Numbered from the stretch's first letter, positions 1 to 7,419 are shown. The stretch is 64,000 nt of DNA from JAGOTP01 sp964598725 (GCA_964598725.1 CAZRCW010000001.1:310001-374000), one strand, 5' to 3'. The notes: generated by a model not told the origin, from the sequence alone. Numbers and translations are program-made.

Positions 1-2
1 CG

Positions 3-263
3 CTCCATTTGATCTCGCTCACCGGTTTTCATTGCCCGGTGTGGTCGTTCTGGCAGGGGATCGGGTTCGCGCTCTTCGCGGGCGCCGCCGGACAGGTTGG
101 TGATCTGTGTGAGTCGGTGGTGAAGCGTGCCACCGGTGCCAAGGACTCGGGTGCTCTGCTCCCCGGGCACGGTGGCATCCTCGACCGAGTCGACGCGCTG
201 CTCTTCACCGGTCTCACCCTGTTCGTGGCGATGCAGTTCGGCCTGATTGATCGCTTCGACTGA
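3..263 (+). CDS. cdsA: Phosphatidate cytidylyltransferase, C-terminal part
   Basis: Makes CDP-diacylglycerol from phosphatidate and CTP, the entry step to membrane phospholipids, in the cytoplasmic membrane. The frame is open to the left edge, so the N-terminal membrane segments lie outside the window. The visible 87 codons carry the CdsA family signature: KRATGAKDSG, then LPGHGGILDRVD with the metal-binding aspartates, followed by a last hydrophobic segment and a short tail. Codons are rich in G/C at third positions, unlike the neighbouring ribosomal genes and like the accessory cassettes described below. A strong hairpin follows the stop. Family assignment is firm; the true start is not visible. 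Confidence 0.9.
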   Translation, partial: LHLISLTGFHCPVWSFWQGIGFALFAGAAGQVGDLCESVVKRATGAKDSGALLPGHGGILDRVDALLFTGLTLFVAMQFGLIDRFD

Positions 264-295
264 AGCTCTCAGCTCAGAACAACTTCAGACTTCTC

Positions 296-344
296 CGGCC
301 CTCGGCTGGAATGATGGCGCCCTGCTCTCATTCCCCGAGGGCCG
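296..344 (+). terminator. Strong hairpin after cdsA
   Basis: A 10-bp GC-rich outer stem (cggccctcgg with ccgagggccg) continues after a 2-base bulge into a 7-bp stem (ggaatga with tcattcc). There is no T-run, so it may act as a transcript-end stabiliser or Rho-assisted terminator rather than a classical intrinsic one. Confidence 0.55.
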
Positions 345-375
345 CGTCATAGCTAAGAATAAAAGAGGTATACAA

Positions 376-407
376 AACGACCGATGAACCTGAGTTCATC
401 GGTCGTT
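376..407 (-). terminator. Terminator of the secE-nusG-rplK operon
   Basis: Perfect 14-bp stem (aacgaccgatgaac on the plus strand) closed by a 4-base CTGA loop; on the minus strand the stem runs into TTTTGTAT. It lies 21 bases beyond the rplK stop. Confidence 0.85.
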
Positions 408-427
408 CCTGCTTTTGTATCTGATGC

Positions 428-850
428 TTAGACCACGTCGACGCCCATGTTGCGGGCCGTACCTTCGACCTGGCGCATGGCGGATTCAATGCTCGAGCAG
501 TTCAAGTCAGGCATTTTCTTTTCCGCGATTTCGCGAACCTGTGCCTTGTTGATCTTGCCGACTTTTTCCGTCAATGGCTTGGCTGATCCCTTTGGAATCT
601 TGGCGGCCTTCTTGATGAGCTCCGAAACCGGAGGAGTCTTCAAGATGAAGGTGTAGGTGCGGTCTTCGTAAAGGGTGATGATCGCTGGGACGACTTCGCC
701 GAGACGATCTTGCGTTGCCGCGTTGATCTTCTGACAGAATTCAGCGATGTTCATACCGTGCTGACCGAGGGCCGGACCGAGCGGTGGGGCTGGAGTTGCT
801 TTGCCACCCATGACCTGGACCTTGATCAGTGCTTTGACTTTCTTGGCCAT
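428..850 (-). CDS. rplK: Ribosomal protein L11
   Basis: Binds the GTPase-associated region of 23S rRNA and the L10/L12 stalk base. The 140-residue protein has the usual length, the proline-containing PAPPLGPALGQHG segment of the N-terminal domain, and the C-terminal RNA-binding domain ending in TARNMGVDVV. The ATG at 850 is chosen because the protein then begins MAKKVKALIKVQV as in the family; an upstream in-frame ATG would add 36 residues without family resemblance. It is last in a minus-strand operon secE-nusG-rplK. rplA (L1), normally next, is absent here: a terminator and then cdsA on the other strand follow. Confidence 0.97.
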   Translation of the reverse strand: MAKKVKALIKVQVMGGKATPAPPLGPALGQHGMNIAEFCQKINAATQDRLGEVVPAIITLYEDRTYTFILKTPPVSELIKKAAKIPKGSAKPLTEKVGKINKAQVREIAEKKMPDLNCSSIESAMRQVEGTARNMGVDVV

Positions 851-982
851 ACGAGAAGGAAGTAGTGAGAAGTAAGAGTCTATTCGTCTGGTCTCACGAT
901 GCCGCGTGAGGGTTGGATGAAGGCGAGAAGCGTGCCCGGCAGAAGTGGCCTCCCACATCCAAATCGTCTTGATTTGCGGAGA

Positions 983-1531
983 TTAAATCTTTTTTACCTG
1001 GGTGAAGTCAAGCTCGAGCGGGGTTTCACGGCCGAACATGCTGACCAACACCTTCACTTTGCCACGTGAGCCGTCGATGCCGATGACCTTACCTTCGAAC
1101 CCTTTGAACGGACCTTCGCCGATGCGAACGGCCATGCCTTCGGCCAAATCGATCGAGATTTCTGGGTCTTGGGTGGTGCCCATGCGCTTCAAGATGGCAT
1201 TCACCTCTTCGGTTGCGAGTGGGCTCGGGGTCGTACCCATGCCGATGAACTGCGTGACGTTTGGCGTGTTGCGAACAACGTACCAGGAGTCGTCAGTGAC
1301 CGTCATCTCAACGAGCACGTAACCTGGCAAAATCTTCTCCTCAACCACACGGCGCTTCCCATTTTTGATTTTGATCTTCTTTTCTTTTGGAACGATCACG
1401 CTGAAGATCTTTTCCTGCATGCCCAGAGCCTCGATGCGCTGCTTGAGGTTGTTCATGACGTTCTCCTCGTATCCAGAGTAGGTGTTGATCGCGTACCAAC
1501 GACGTCCGTACTCGGCGGTTTGCTTAGGCAT
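983..1531 (-). CDS. nusG: Transcription termination/antitermination factor NusG
   Basis: NusG binds RNA polymerase and couples it to Rho or to the leading ribosome. The 182-residue protein shows the NGN domain from residue 10 (RRWYAINTYSGYE) and a C-terminal KOW domain with GPFKGFEGKVIGID followed by the beta strands of the KOW barrel. It sits between secE and rplK in the conserved order. No Shine-Dalgarno sequence is seen before the ATG. Length and both domains are intact. Confidence 0.97.
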   Translation of the reverse strand: MPKQTAEYGRRWYAINTYSGYEENVMNNLKQRIEALGMQEKIFSVIVPKEKKIKIKNGKRRVVEEKILPGYVLVEMTVTDDSWYVVRNTPNVTQFIGMGTTPSPLATEEVNAILKRMGTTQDPEISIDLAEGMAVRIGEGPFKGFEGKVIGIDGSRGKVKVLVSMFGRETPLELDFTQVKKI

Positions 1532-1563
1532 AAGCGTTCAAAGAATGAATGAGTGAAGCGGAT

Positions 1564-1917
1564 TTATGGCTGAGCTTGGGAACCGCTGGCTGGAGTGATT
1601 GGAACCTGTTCAACTTTGACATCGGCAGCACCTCCGTTCCCATCAGTTGCTTCTACCTGGACTGGGGCAACATCGATTGGGAGAGTGGAAGTCGCTGTCT
1701 CTGGAGCGACGGTCTGAGCGGTCTTGCTCGACAGAATCGCTTGGATGCCTTTGTTCACCACGAAGTCGAGGGCAGTGAAAAAGAGGCCGAAGACGATCAC
1801 GGTCGCGATGACGAGACCGGTATAACGCATGATGTCCTGACGGGTTGGCCAGGTGACGGCGAAGAGTTCTTCTTTCGAAGCACGGAAGTAATTGCGAACG
1901 CGGTCTGGGAAGGTCAT
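1564..1917 (-). CDS. secE: Preprotein translocase subunit SecE
   Basis: Essential clamp subunit of the SecYEG channel. Residues 1-30 carry the amphipathic region (FRASKEELFAVTWPTRQD) and about 33-60 form the single membrane segment. The remaining 55 or so residues are an unusual low-complexity, Ala/Pro/Val-rich extension rich in acidic residues; bacterial single-span SecE usually ends soon after the membrane helix. First gene of the secE-nusG-rplK operon, with a promoter directly upstream. Confidence 0.93.
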   Translation of the reverse strand: MTFPDRVRNYFRASKEELFAVTWPTRQDIMRYTGLVIATVIVFGLFFTALDFVVNKGIQAILSSKTAQTVAPETATSTLPIDVAPVQVEATDGNGGAADVKVEQVPITPASGSQAQP

Positions 1918-1964
1918 AGAGGGGCTAGATCTTTAAAAAGCCCTTTTCGGGCCGTTTGTTGCAC

Positions 1965-1992
1965 AGTATACACGAAAAATGAGGTTTGGCAA
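1965..1992 (-). promoter_or_regulatory. Promoter of the secE operon
   Basis: On the minus strand TTGCCA, a 16-bp spacer, then TATACT. The predicted start is about 40 bases before secE. The resulting leader begins with a small GGCCC-GAAAA-GGGC hairpin followed by five T residues, a weak terminator-like element. Confidence 0.7.
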
Positions 1993-2025
1993 GGGGAAAA
2001 CACTCTTTTCTGTGTATTCATTTGC

Positions 2026-2054
2026 TTGTTCGGCTTTTGTCGGTAGGTTATTCT
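2026..2054 (+). promoter_or_regulatory. Promoter of tRNA-Pro
   Basis: TTGTTC, 17-bp spacer, TATTCT; the predicted start is about 20 bases before the tRNA. It is divergent from the secE promoter. Confidence 0.6.
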
Positions 2055-2081
2055 CGTACGGGTTCGAAAAGGCCATAAAGA

Positions 2082-2158
2082 CGGGGTATAGCTCAGTTGG
2101 CTAGAGCGCCTGCATGGGGTGCAGGAGGCCGCAGGTTCAAGTCCTGTTATCCCGACCA
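2082..2158 (+). tRNA. tRNA-Pro (anticodon GGG)
   Basis: A complete 77-base cloverleaf. The acceptor stem CGGGGTA pairs with TATCCCG (one G-T pair). The anticodon stem CCTGC/GCAGG encloses the loop ATGGGGT, giving anticodon GGG. The T-arm contains GGTTCAAGTCC, the discriminator is A, and the 3' CCA is encoded. It decodes CCC and CCT. Confidence 0.95.
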
Positions 2159-2193
2159 ACCAAAAACATCGCTAAACAGGCGATGTTTTTGGT
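2159..2193 (+). terminator. Terminator after tRNA-Pro
   Basis: Perfect 14-bp stem (accaaaaacatcgc with gcgatgtttttggt) around a 7-base loop, starting on the base after the encoded CCA. The T-rich 3' arm supports intrinsic termination. Confidence 0.8.
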
Positions 2194-2220
2194 TGACAAG
2201 AGAGCAGTTTTCGGGACAAT
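2193..2220 (+). promoter_or_regulatory. Promoter of the histidine phosphatase gene
   Basis: Consensus TTGACA, 16-bp spacer, GACAAT. It abuts the tRNA terminator and leaves a leader of roughly 70 bases before the gene. Confidence 0.55.
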
Positions 2221-2299
2221 GGGGGAGTCGTCTCAGAAAGATGGCCCCAGCGATTGGGCGAGTCGCGTGAGTCTGGTTAAGGCTAACGGAGGGCGTTTC

Positions 2300-2773
2300 A
2301 TGAGGTATTTAGGGCTCGTGCGGCACGCGTCGTACGATGAGCGGACCGGGCGCATAAACCCGGCTGGTGTCGCGGATATGCAGAAGCTCGCGGATCGGTT
2401 TGAGCCGACCGCTCGAGAGTGCCGACGCACGCGTAGTGGAATTGACGTCATCAGTTCATCGTCGTTCCGCGCGCTCGACAGTGCGATGATGCTTGCGGGC
2501 GGGCTGGGCCTGGAGCACGTTCGCTCTTTCAGGCAGCTTTATTCGGACCGAGAGACGCTGGTTCTGCAAGCGGCACTCGCGATTCTCAAGCGGATCGGTG
2601 ACGAGATTCCGAAAGGACTCTTGGTCGCTGTGACTCATGACGAGATCGCCCATGATCTTCCGCCCCTCCTTCTTGCCGAGCTCGGTGTTCTGATGCAGCC
2701 GAAGTCACTTAAGAGGGGCGAGGCTTGCATCATCGATCTGGCGGATAAGAAGGTTCGATTCATCACCGCCTGA
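2300..2773 (+). CDS. Histidine phosphatase (phosphoglycerate mutase-like) family protein
   Basis: The 157-residue protein has the branch-1 signature LVRHA at residues 6-10 (catalytic His), a second arginine motif SSSFRALDSAMMLA around residue 55, and a second histidine in VAVTHDE near residue 118. This supports phosphotransfer through a phosphohistidine; the substrate cannot be inferred. The start at 2300 is preceded by GGAGGG at 6 bases, a clear Shine-Dalgarno sequence of a kind absent from the nearby ribosomal genes. An in-frame ATG at 2219 overlaps the -10 box and is rejected. The gene is a stand-alone unit with its own promoter and terminator and has G/C-rich third codon positions, suggesting separate acquisition. 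Confidence 0.8.
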   Translation: MRYLGLVRHASYDERTGRINPAGVADMQKLADRFEPTARECRRTRSGIDVISSSSFRALDSAMMLAGGLGLEHVRSFRQLYSDRETLVLQAALAILKRIGDEIPKGLLVAVTHDEIAHDLPPLLLAELGVLMQPKSLKRGEACIIDLADKKVRFITA

Positions 2774-2819
2774 GCTATACGACTTCAAGAACTGCTAGGC
2801 AGGAATTCCTGCCGCAAGA

Positions 2820-2857
2820 CCCCACGGACGACTCTCACGTCCGTGGGGTTCGTCGTT
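2820..2857 (+). terminator. Terminator of the histidine phosphatase gene
   Basis: Perfect 11-bp stem ccccacggacg/cgtccgtgggg, 7-base loop, followed by ttcgtcgtttt. Confidence 0.85.
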
Positions 2858-2899
2858 TTAAAGGAAGGAATAAACAAAGCAAGGAACTCTGCTTGGTGG

Positions 2900-2928
2900 T
2901 TGACAAAAACCATCTTTTGTGATATTTT
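2900..2928 (+). promoter_or_regulatory. Promoter of the acidic cassette gene
   Basis: Consensus TTGACA, 17-bp spacer, TATTTT. The leader of about 55 bases contains a small CCCT/AGGG hairpin. Confidence 0.7.
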
Positions 2929-2989
2929 AATACGTCAAAATTGACCCCTACGGCAGGGAAAACCGGTGCGCTTGATGGAGGTTTTCGAG

Positions 2990-3370
2990 ATGGGCTTATT
3001 GTACCGAGTGCTCCGTATCACCACGAATAGCTTCCAGGACCCGCCCGAAGTGACGGAAGGCGAAGTCTGGTCGGGTGAGAGCACACGTGAGCTGAGTGAA
3101 CTGCATCCACCTAGTCAGATCTTCGGCGCCGACGATCTAGGTTCATCCCAGATCGAGGACGGGTGGATCAAGTTCCATCACCGTTTCGAGAAGCTCGAGA
3201 ACGGTGCCTGGGTCGAATGCCGGGATCCCCGCGTGCGACTCGTCATCGGGATGACCGAGCTCGAGCAGGAGATCGACAGGGAGAACCGGAGGGATTTTCC
3301 TGGGGACTATGATGAGGATGATCCTGATCGGTCTGGGGAGGATGACGACGAGCTGTACCTCGACGACTAG
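2990..3370 (+). CDS. Acidic hypothetical protein (accessory cassette)
   Basis: Not recognised. The 126-residue soluble protein starts MGLLYRVLRITTNSFQ, has a middle part with the pattern of a small mixed alpha/beta domain (WIKFHHRFEKLE, VRLVIGMTELEQE), and ends in a strongly acidic Asp/Glu tail of about 30 residues. No signal peptide or membrane segment. The start at 2990 is preferred over GTG 2966 and ATG 2975 because GGAGG stands 8 bases before it. The gene has its own consensus promoter and terminator, and GAG/CTC/CTG-rich codons unlike the neighbouring hup and ribosomal genes. Function unknown; the acidic tail would suit a nucleic-acid mimic or binding partner, but that is only a guess. 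Confidence 0.7.
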   Translation: MGLLYRVLRITTNSFQDPPEVTEGEVWSGESTRELSELHPPSQIFGADDLGSSQIEDGWIKFHHRFEKLENGAWVECRDPRVRLVIGMTELEQEIDRENRRDFPGDYDEDDPDRSGEDDDELYLDD

Positions 3371-3391
3371 ACGAACTGGCTAGTCGTTACG

Positions 3392-3453
3392 GCGCACCCG
3401 CGCGGCGAAGAACGTACTCGTTCAGTCGCCCCGGGTGCGCTCTTTGCTTTTTT
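3392..3453 (+). terminator. Terminator of the acidic cassette gene
   Basis: GC-rich stem (gcgcaccc with gggtgcgc, continued by ggcga with tcgcc) followed by tctttgctttttt. A second short hairpin (actag with ctagt) overlaps the stop codon. Confidence 0.85.
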
Positions 3454-3472
3454 ACGTTATCCCCATGTTTTC

Positions 3473-3501
3473 TTGTGTTTCCGGTGTGGTGTTCGTATAA
3501 T
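3473..3501 (+). promoter_or_regulatory. Promoter of hup
   Basis: TTGTGT, 17-bp spacer, perfect TATAAT. The predicted start is about 40 bases before the hup ATG. Confidence 0.7.
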
Positions 3502-3547
3502 TCCCTTGCATTTACTTATTCTTTTCGCATTTTTCTACGTACCTCTT

Positions 3548-3826
3548 ATGAAAATGACAAAATCGCAGCTCATGAAGGAATTGTCGGCCAAGACCGACCT
3601 TCAGAAGAAAGATGTTGTTTCTTTGATGGAACAGCTCGTCAAGATCGCATACACCCAGGTCAAAAAGAACGGTGAATTCGTTCTCCCGGGCTTCGGCAAG
3701 CTCGTGAAGCTCGATCGCAAAGCGCGCATGGGCCGCAACCCAGCCACGGGCGAATCGATCAAGATCCCAGCTAAGAAGGTCGTGAAGTTCCGCATCGCCA
3801 AGGTCGCCAAGGAAGCCATCTTGTAA
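3548..3826 (+). CDS. hup: HU-family DNA-binding protein
   Basis: Small nucleoid protein that bends DNA as a dimer. The 92-residue product has the two N-terminal helices (TKSQLMKELSAKTDLQKKD), the VLPGFGKL strand and the beta-ribbon arm with GRNPATGE, the classical DNA-intercalating loop. A second ATG lies two codons downstream and cannot be excluded as start. No Shine-Dalgarno sequence. Single-gene unit with its own promoter and terminator. Confidence 0.93.
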   Translation: MKMTKSQLMKELSAKTDLQKKDVVSLMEQLVKIAYTQVKKNGEFVLPGFGKLVKLDRKARMGRNPATGESIKIPAKKVVKFRIAKVAKEAIL

Positions 3827-3842
3827 TAGGTTATTTCGCTGC

Positions 3843-3872
3843 AAAAGGAGATGGGAAACCATCTCCTTTTGT
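3843..3872 (+). terminator. Terminator of hup
   Basis: 12-bp stem aaaaggagatgg/ccatctcctttt with a GAAA tetraloop. Confidence 0.85.
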
Positions 3873-3886
3873 TATATACTCAGGCC

Positions 3887-4708
3887 ATGTCCAAGAAACG
3901 TTCCGTTGCTCCTTCTCGTCCTGTCGCTTCATCAAAACCGCTCGTTAAGCGCTCAGCGGCTGAAAAAATTATTCTCGGAGGACAAACCTGTGAGATCCAT
4001 AGTCCTGATCAGCGCATCAAGCAGTGGCTTACTCGGCCACATGCTCCGACAACTGCCTCTATCTTCGAAGGAATTGATGGCAGTATGAGCTGGCGTATCT
4101 TCCGTATTTTATCTGAATTCGTTGAAGGGTTTGATTTCTTATCGAAGCACACAAAGACGGTGACGTTCTTTGGAAGCGCACGTTGTTCATTCGCAAGTTA
4201 CGGCTATCAGCAGGCTAAGAAATTGGGATACCTTCTTGGAAAAGATGGATTCACGATTATTACCGGTGGCGCCCCGGGTGTGATGGAGGCGGGGAATTGG
4301 GGAGCGTACGAGGCCGGCGCGCCATCTGTTGGTTTGAATATTCAGCTCCCTCACGAAGAGCGGAAGAATCAGTACGTGAAGGAAAGTATCGCCTTCCAAC
4401 ATTTTTTTACACGTAAGGTGATGTTGTCGGCGGCAGCTCAAGCTTATGTCTATTTCCCGGGTGGCTTCGGCACGCTCGATGAACTGTTCGAAATCGTGAC
4501 CTTGATCCAAACAGGAAAGATTGCGAACAAGGTGCCGATCATTCTGGTTGGCAAAAAATTCTGGACGCCGATGTTCGATTGGATTCGCACGGAAATGTGG
4601 GACGAAAACCTCTTCATCGACAAACAAGATATCGACCTCATGCAGCTTGTTGATTCGGCTGAAGAAGCGTACGAAATCGTCGCAAGTTGGAAGAGTGAGA
4701 TGGCATAG
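3887..4708 (+). CDS. LOG family protein (TIGR00730-type Rossmann protein)
   Basis: The 273-residue protein has the LOG/lysine-decarboxylase-like fold: TVTFFGSAR, ITGGAPGVMEAGNWGA and the PGGFGTLDE motif, which bind nucleotide monophosphate in this family. Several members are cytokinin-type phosphoribohydrolases releasing free bases from nucleoside monophosphates; the substrate here is not known. Residues 1-60 or so form a family-atypical N-terminal extension. A TATATACT -10 region ends 6 bases before the ATG, so the transcript is probably leaderless. The next element is a bidirectional terminator. Confidence 0.85.
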   Translation: MSKKRSVAPSRPVASSKPLVKRSAAEKIILGGQTCEIHSPDQRIKQWLTRPHAPTTASIFEGIDGSMSWRIFRILSEFVEGFDFLSKHTKTVTFFGSARCSFASYGYQQAKKLGYLLGKDGFTIITGGAPGVMEAGNWGAYEAGAPSVGLNIQLPHEERKNQYVKESIAFQHFFTRKVMLSAAAQAYVYFPGGFGTLDELFEIVTLIQTGKIANKVPIILVGKKFWTPMFDWIRTEMWDENLFIDKQDIDLMQLVDSAEEAYEIVASWKSEMA

Positions 4709-4730
4709 ACCACTCTTTAACGGAGGAGCG

Positions 4731-4767
4731 AAACACAAACGCCGAGCTTAGCTCGGCGTTTGTGTTT
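4731..4767. terminator. Bidirectional terminator between LOG gene and rpmB
   Basis: 17-bp perfect stem (aaacacaaacgccgagc on the left arm) with a 3-base loop, A-rich on the left and T-rich on the right, serving both converging genes. Confidence 0.9.
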
Positions 4768-4779
4768 CCAGCGTTGAAT

Positions 4780-4983
4780 TTAGGCTTTGACGGCGGTTCC
4801 GTGCTGAGCAGTTACGTACTTCTTGAGCGTGCGGAGTGTGCGGGCGGCGATGCGCATGCGCTTGCCGTTGATGCGGACAACCTGAAGGTTGACGTTCTGA
4901 CGACGACGCGTGGCGATGTTGGAGTGGCTGCGGGAGTTGCCGAAAACAGCACTTTTTCCGCTCAGCTGACAGATACGTGACAT
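4780..4983 (-). CDS. rpmB: Ribosomal protein L28
   Basis: The 67-residue protein starts MSRICQLSGKSAVFGN and continues SHSNIATRRRQNVNLQ, the typical L28 pattern, ending in the basic TLRTLKKYV region. The CxxC zinc knuckle found in many L28 proteins is reduced to a single cysteine, so it is probably the zinc-free form. The ATG at 4983 is chosen by family alignment; an upstream alternative would add 28 unrelated residues. Single gene, converging with the LOG gene. Confidence 0.93.
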   Translation of the reverse strand: MSRICQLSGKSAVFGNSRSHSNIATRRRQNVNLQVVRINGKRMRIAARTLRTLKKYVTAQHGTAVKA

Positions 4984-5088
4984 AGGAGGTGGGGGCGTTA
5001 GTCGCAAAGAATGGGCGTAGGATAGGCGAAATGAGGATATTTGGCAAGCTACTGGTCGACACGGCAACAGAAACGGTATCCTGTAGGT

Positions 5089-5736
5089 ATGAATATCTCC
5101 GCGCTCTTTCAGCAGCCCTGGTTGTTCTTAGTGTTCGTCATCGCGTTTCTGCTGACGCTCGCGCTGCATGAGTTCTCGCATGCTTGGGTGAGCCATCTGT
5201 TGGGTGACCGCACCGCTGAGCGGGAAGGGCGTTTGACCCTGAATCCGGTGGCCCATGTGGATATCTTGGGTTTTTTGGCCTTAGTTACCGTTGGGTTCGG
5301 TTGGGGGAAGCCGGTTCCATTCAATCCTTACAATCTTAAGTACCAAAAGTGGGGTCCGACCTTTGTGGCATTTGCTGGACCGATCTCGAACCTATTGTTC
5401 GGGACGGTCTCGATTTTGCTTATGACGGCTCTTGGCCGAATCTTCGGGTGGGGAAGCTCGAATCTGTTGATTATTGCCCTGTATTACATCGGTTCGTTGA
5501 ACTTCTTACTCTTGCTCTTTAACTTGATCCCATTGCCCCCGCTTGATGGCTCGAAGGCACTGTTAGCCATTTTGTCTTCAGAATCTCAGCGCCCGGTTCG
5601 CCAAGCGCTTGAGCACTACGGGCCGATGTTGCTTCTCGGGCTTATGGTGCTCGATACGGTTTTACATGTCGGATTCTTCTCGTGGGTCGGTACGCTGTCT
5701 CAGGTGATGGTCCGTTTTGTAGCAACCCTTGGCTAA
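5089..5736 (+). CDS. Site-2 protease family (M50) intramembrane metalloprotease
   Basis: The 215-residue polytopic membrane protein has HEFSH at residues 27-31 inside the first membrane segment (zinc ligands and catalytic Glu) and a distal NLIPLPPLDG motif supplying the third zinc ligand Asp. No PDZ domain is present, which marks the short Rip/SREBF-like subgroup. Such enzymes cut membrane-anchored regulators or signal-peptide remnants; the substrate is unknown. TATCCT lies 6 bases before the ATG with no Shine-Dalgarno sequence. The next membrane-protein gene starts 14 bases after the stop, so the two are probably cotranscribed. Confidence 0.9.
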   Translation: MNISALFQQPWLFLVFVIAFLLTLALHEFSHAWVSHLLGDRTAEREGRLTLNPVAHVDILGFLALVTVGFGWGKPVPFNPYNLKYQKWGPTFVAFAGPISNLLFGTVSILLMTALGRIFGWGSSNLLIIALYYIGSLNFLLLLFNLIPLPPLDGSKALLAILSSESQRPVRQALEHYGPMLLLGLMVLDTVLHVGFFSWVGTLSQVMVRFVATLG

Positions 5737-5750
5737 GTTATCCCCAATGT

Positions 5751-7370
5751 ATGTGGAAAAACCCTCTCACCGCTAAATTCGTCACTTCGTTTGGAAGGAT
5801 TCTTGGGACGGCGCTTATTTTGGCGGCGGTCTCGACTTTGATTGAATCAGTAGCCGGAGTAGGCGGGCGTAGTCGCCTGATTGATCTTACCGGGGTTTTG
5901 ATTGAGCGTCCTTTTTGGTTGATTGTCTTCGGGGTCTGGGCGGCCTGGGGGGTACGACGCTTGTTTAAGGCGACCTGGCCCGAGGCGATCGAACGAACGC
6001 TTCGGCTGGCGCCGCTTGTGTTGATTATTCCACTGATTAACGCCTTGGTTGCTTGGTTGGGCCTTGAATCGACCGTGCCGGCCTTCGTGAATGTACTCGA
6101 GGTCCCAGTGTCGGTGTTGACCTTTGGTTGGCTGCCGCGACTCTTGGCTTCACCGGGCGTACTCGTCTTCCTGATCGTTTGGGTAATCAGTCTAGCCGCT
6201 CAGGCTTGGCAGACTAAGCAGCCTATCAAGCAGATCGTTCTAGCAATTATTTTCTGGCTGGCTGGTTCGTTTGGACTTCTCTTCCTTCCCTCCATCTTCT
6301 CGTGGGTGGTTGTTTCAAACAGTGTTTCGCCCTTGAACGCGGGTCCGAATGTCTTGGCGCGAGCCTGGGTTGCCTTATCTCAAGAAGGGTATTGGTGGCG
6401 ATCGATCGTGGAGCGTTTTCCAGGAATGCTAGAGGGGGAAGCGGAGGCTTCTGTACGTTTGCTTCTCCTATCGTTGGCTTGGTTGGCAGCCGTTATTCTT
6501 GGATGTGTCTGGTTTTTCCGTCAGCTACAAGGGGGTCTGAAGCAGGTTTTGGGTTGGTTGAAATCGATTCGGGCCGTCTCGTTCTTAGGAGCGGCGATCT
6601 TTGGGCTGTGTATCGGTCAAGCGTTTGGAGGACGGGTGTTCACCCGAGCGGTGGATCTGGTCGCCTTCCTCTTGTTCTTTCTGACTTTGCTTGCGGTTTG
6701 GGGAGTGAGTGTGTGGCGGAATGATGTCCATGATGTCGGTGGAGATAGGGAAGCGCAGCGGATGGATCGCCCCCTTGTCAGCGGTGAATTATCATTCGAA
6801 TCCTTCGCCTGGTTGGGAAAAGCGCTGGCGGTCATTGCTTTGGTGAGCGGATGGCTATTGGGTTGGCCAGTCCTTTTACCCTTGCTGGGATTCCTCCTGA
6901 TTCAAGAAGGATTGCACTTACCGGGTTTGCGTTGGAAGGAGCGGTCGTTTGGCGGACTTCTGCTTGCTCTCTCGCTGGTTCTGGTTGTTGCATCGGGCGT
7001 CTTCTTTGCCTTAAGAACGGCGGCTGTTCCAGTGCTGCCGGTCTCAATTTGGCTAACGGTAGCCTTGTTTTACCTATTTCAGGCCTTCCCAAAGGCGCTG
7101 CGCTGGTCGCCAAATCTGCTCGGTTGGCTCGCGACGCATCTGCGTCTTTCTCCAAGATTGCTGATTCCGATCGCCCTAGCTTTGGGCTATGTGCTGGTCC
7201 CGCTGCTCTCCGGTTGGACGGTGCTGTGGTGGATTGCATTACCCTGCGCCGTAGTGGCTCTTTTACCCCTCCTCGGCAACGGGCGCTGGGATGAGCGAAA
7301 AATCGTCGGTTGGCAAACGGCCTTCATTATTATTACGTTTCTCTTACTCGCCATACATCCTTCCTCTTGA
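5751..7370 (+). CDS. Large polytopic membrane protein with a UbiA-like motif
   Basis: About fourteen hydrophobic segments over 539 residues. The N-terminal half (to about residue 310) is unrecognised. Residues 324-332 read NDVHDVGGD, followed near residue 340 by RPLVSG. This is the NDxxDxxxD...RPxxSG pattern that binds the prenyl diphosphate in UbiA-family aromatic prenyltransferases, and the downstream segment spacing also fits that family. The second Asp-rich motif of UbiA is not evident, so activity is uncertain. The start at 5751 follows the upstream stop by 14 bases; an earlier in-frame ATG would overlap the protease gene by 55 bases. The stop codon lies inside the -35 box of the rpsL promoter. 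Confidence 0.7.
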   Translation: MWKNPLTAKFVTSFGRILGTALILAAVSTLIESVAGVGGRSRLIDLTGVLIERPFWLIVFGVWAAWGVRRLFKATWPEAIERTLRLAPLVLIIPLINALVAWLGLESTVPAFVNVLEVPVSVLTFGWLPRLLASPGVLVFLIVWVISLAAQAWQTKQPIKQIVLAIIFWLAGSFGLLFLPSIFSWVVVSNSVSPLNAGPNVLARAWVALSQEGYWWRSIVERFPGMLEGEAEASVRLLLLSLAWLAAVILGCVWFFRQLQGGLKQVLGWLKSIRAVSFLGAAIFGLCIGQAFGGRVFTRAVDLVAFLLFFLTLLAVWGVSVWRNDVHDVGGDREAQRMDRPLVSGELSFESFAWLGKALAVIALVSGWLLGWPVLLPLLGFLLIQEGLHLPGLRWKERSFGGLLLALSLVLVVASGVFFALRTAAVPVLPVSIWLTVALFYLFQAFPKALRWSPNLLGWLATHLRLSPRLLIPIALALGYVLVPLLSGWTVLWWIALPCAVVALLPLLGNGRWDERKIVGWQTAFIIITFLLLAIHPSS

Positions 7371-7396
7371 CGCGGGCCGAAAAAAGCTGATAGATT
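7367..7396 (+). promoter_or_regulatory. Promoter of the rpsL-rpsG-fusA operon
   Basis: TTGACG, 18-bp spacer, TAGATT. The -35 box overlaps the stop codon of the preceding gene; the predicted leader is about 17 bases. Confidence 0.65.
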
Positions 7397-7419
7397 AGCG
7401 CCCATCAACTTACTTCCCC

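Noticed and set aside
1935..1953. Small hairpin with T-run at the start of the secE transcript as a true terminator
   Set aside because: Only four or five pairs and it begins within a few bases of the predicted transcript start; too weak to list as a terminator.
2114..2299. Long upstream extension of the histidine phosphatase frame into the tRNA
   Set aside because: It runs through tRNA-Pro, a terminator and the promoter; the Shine-Dalgarno sequence fixes the start at 2300.
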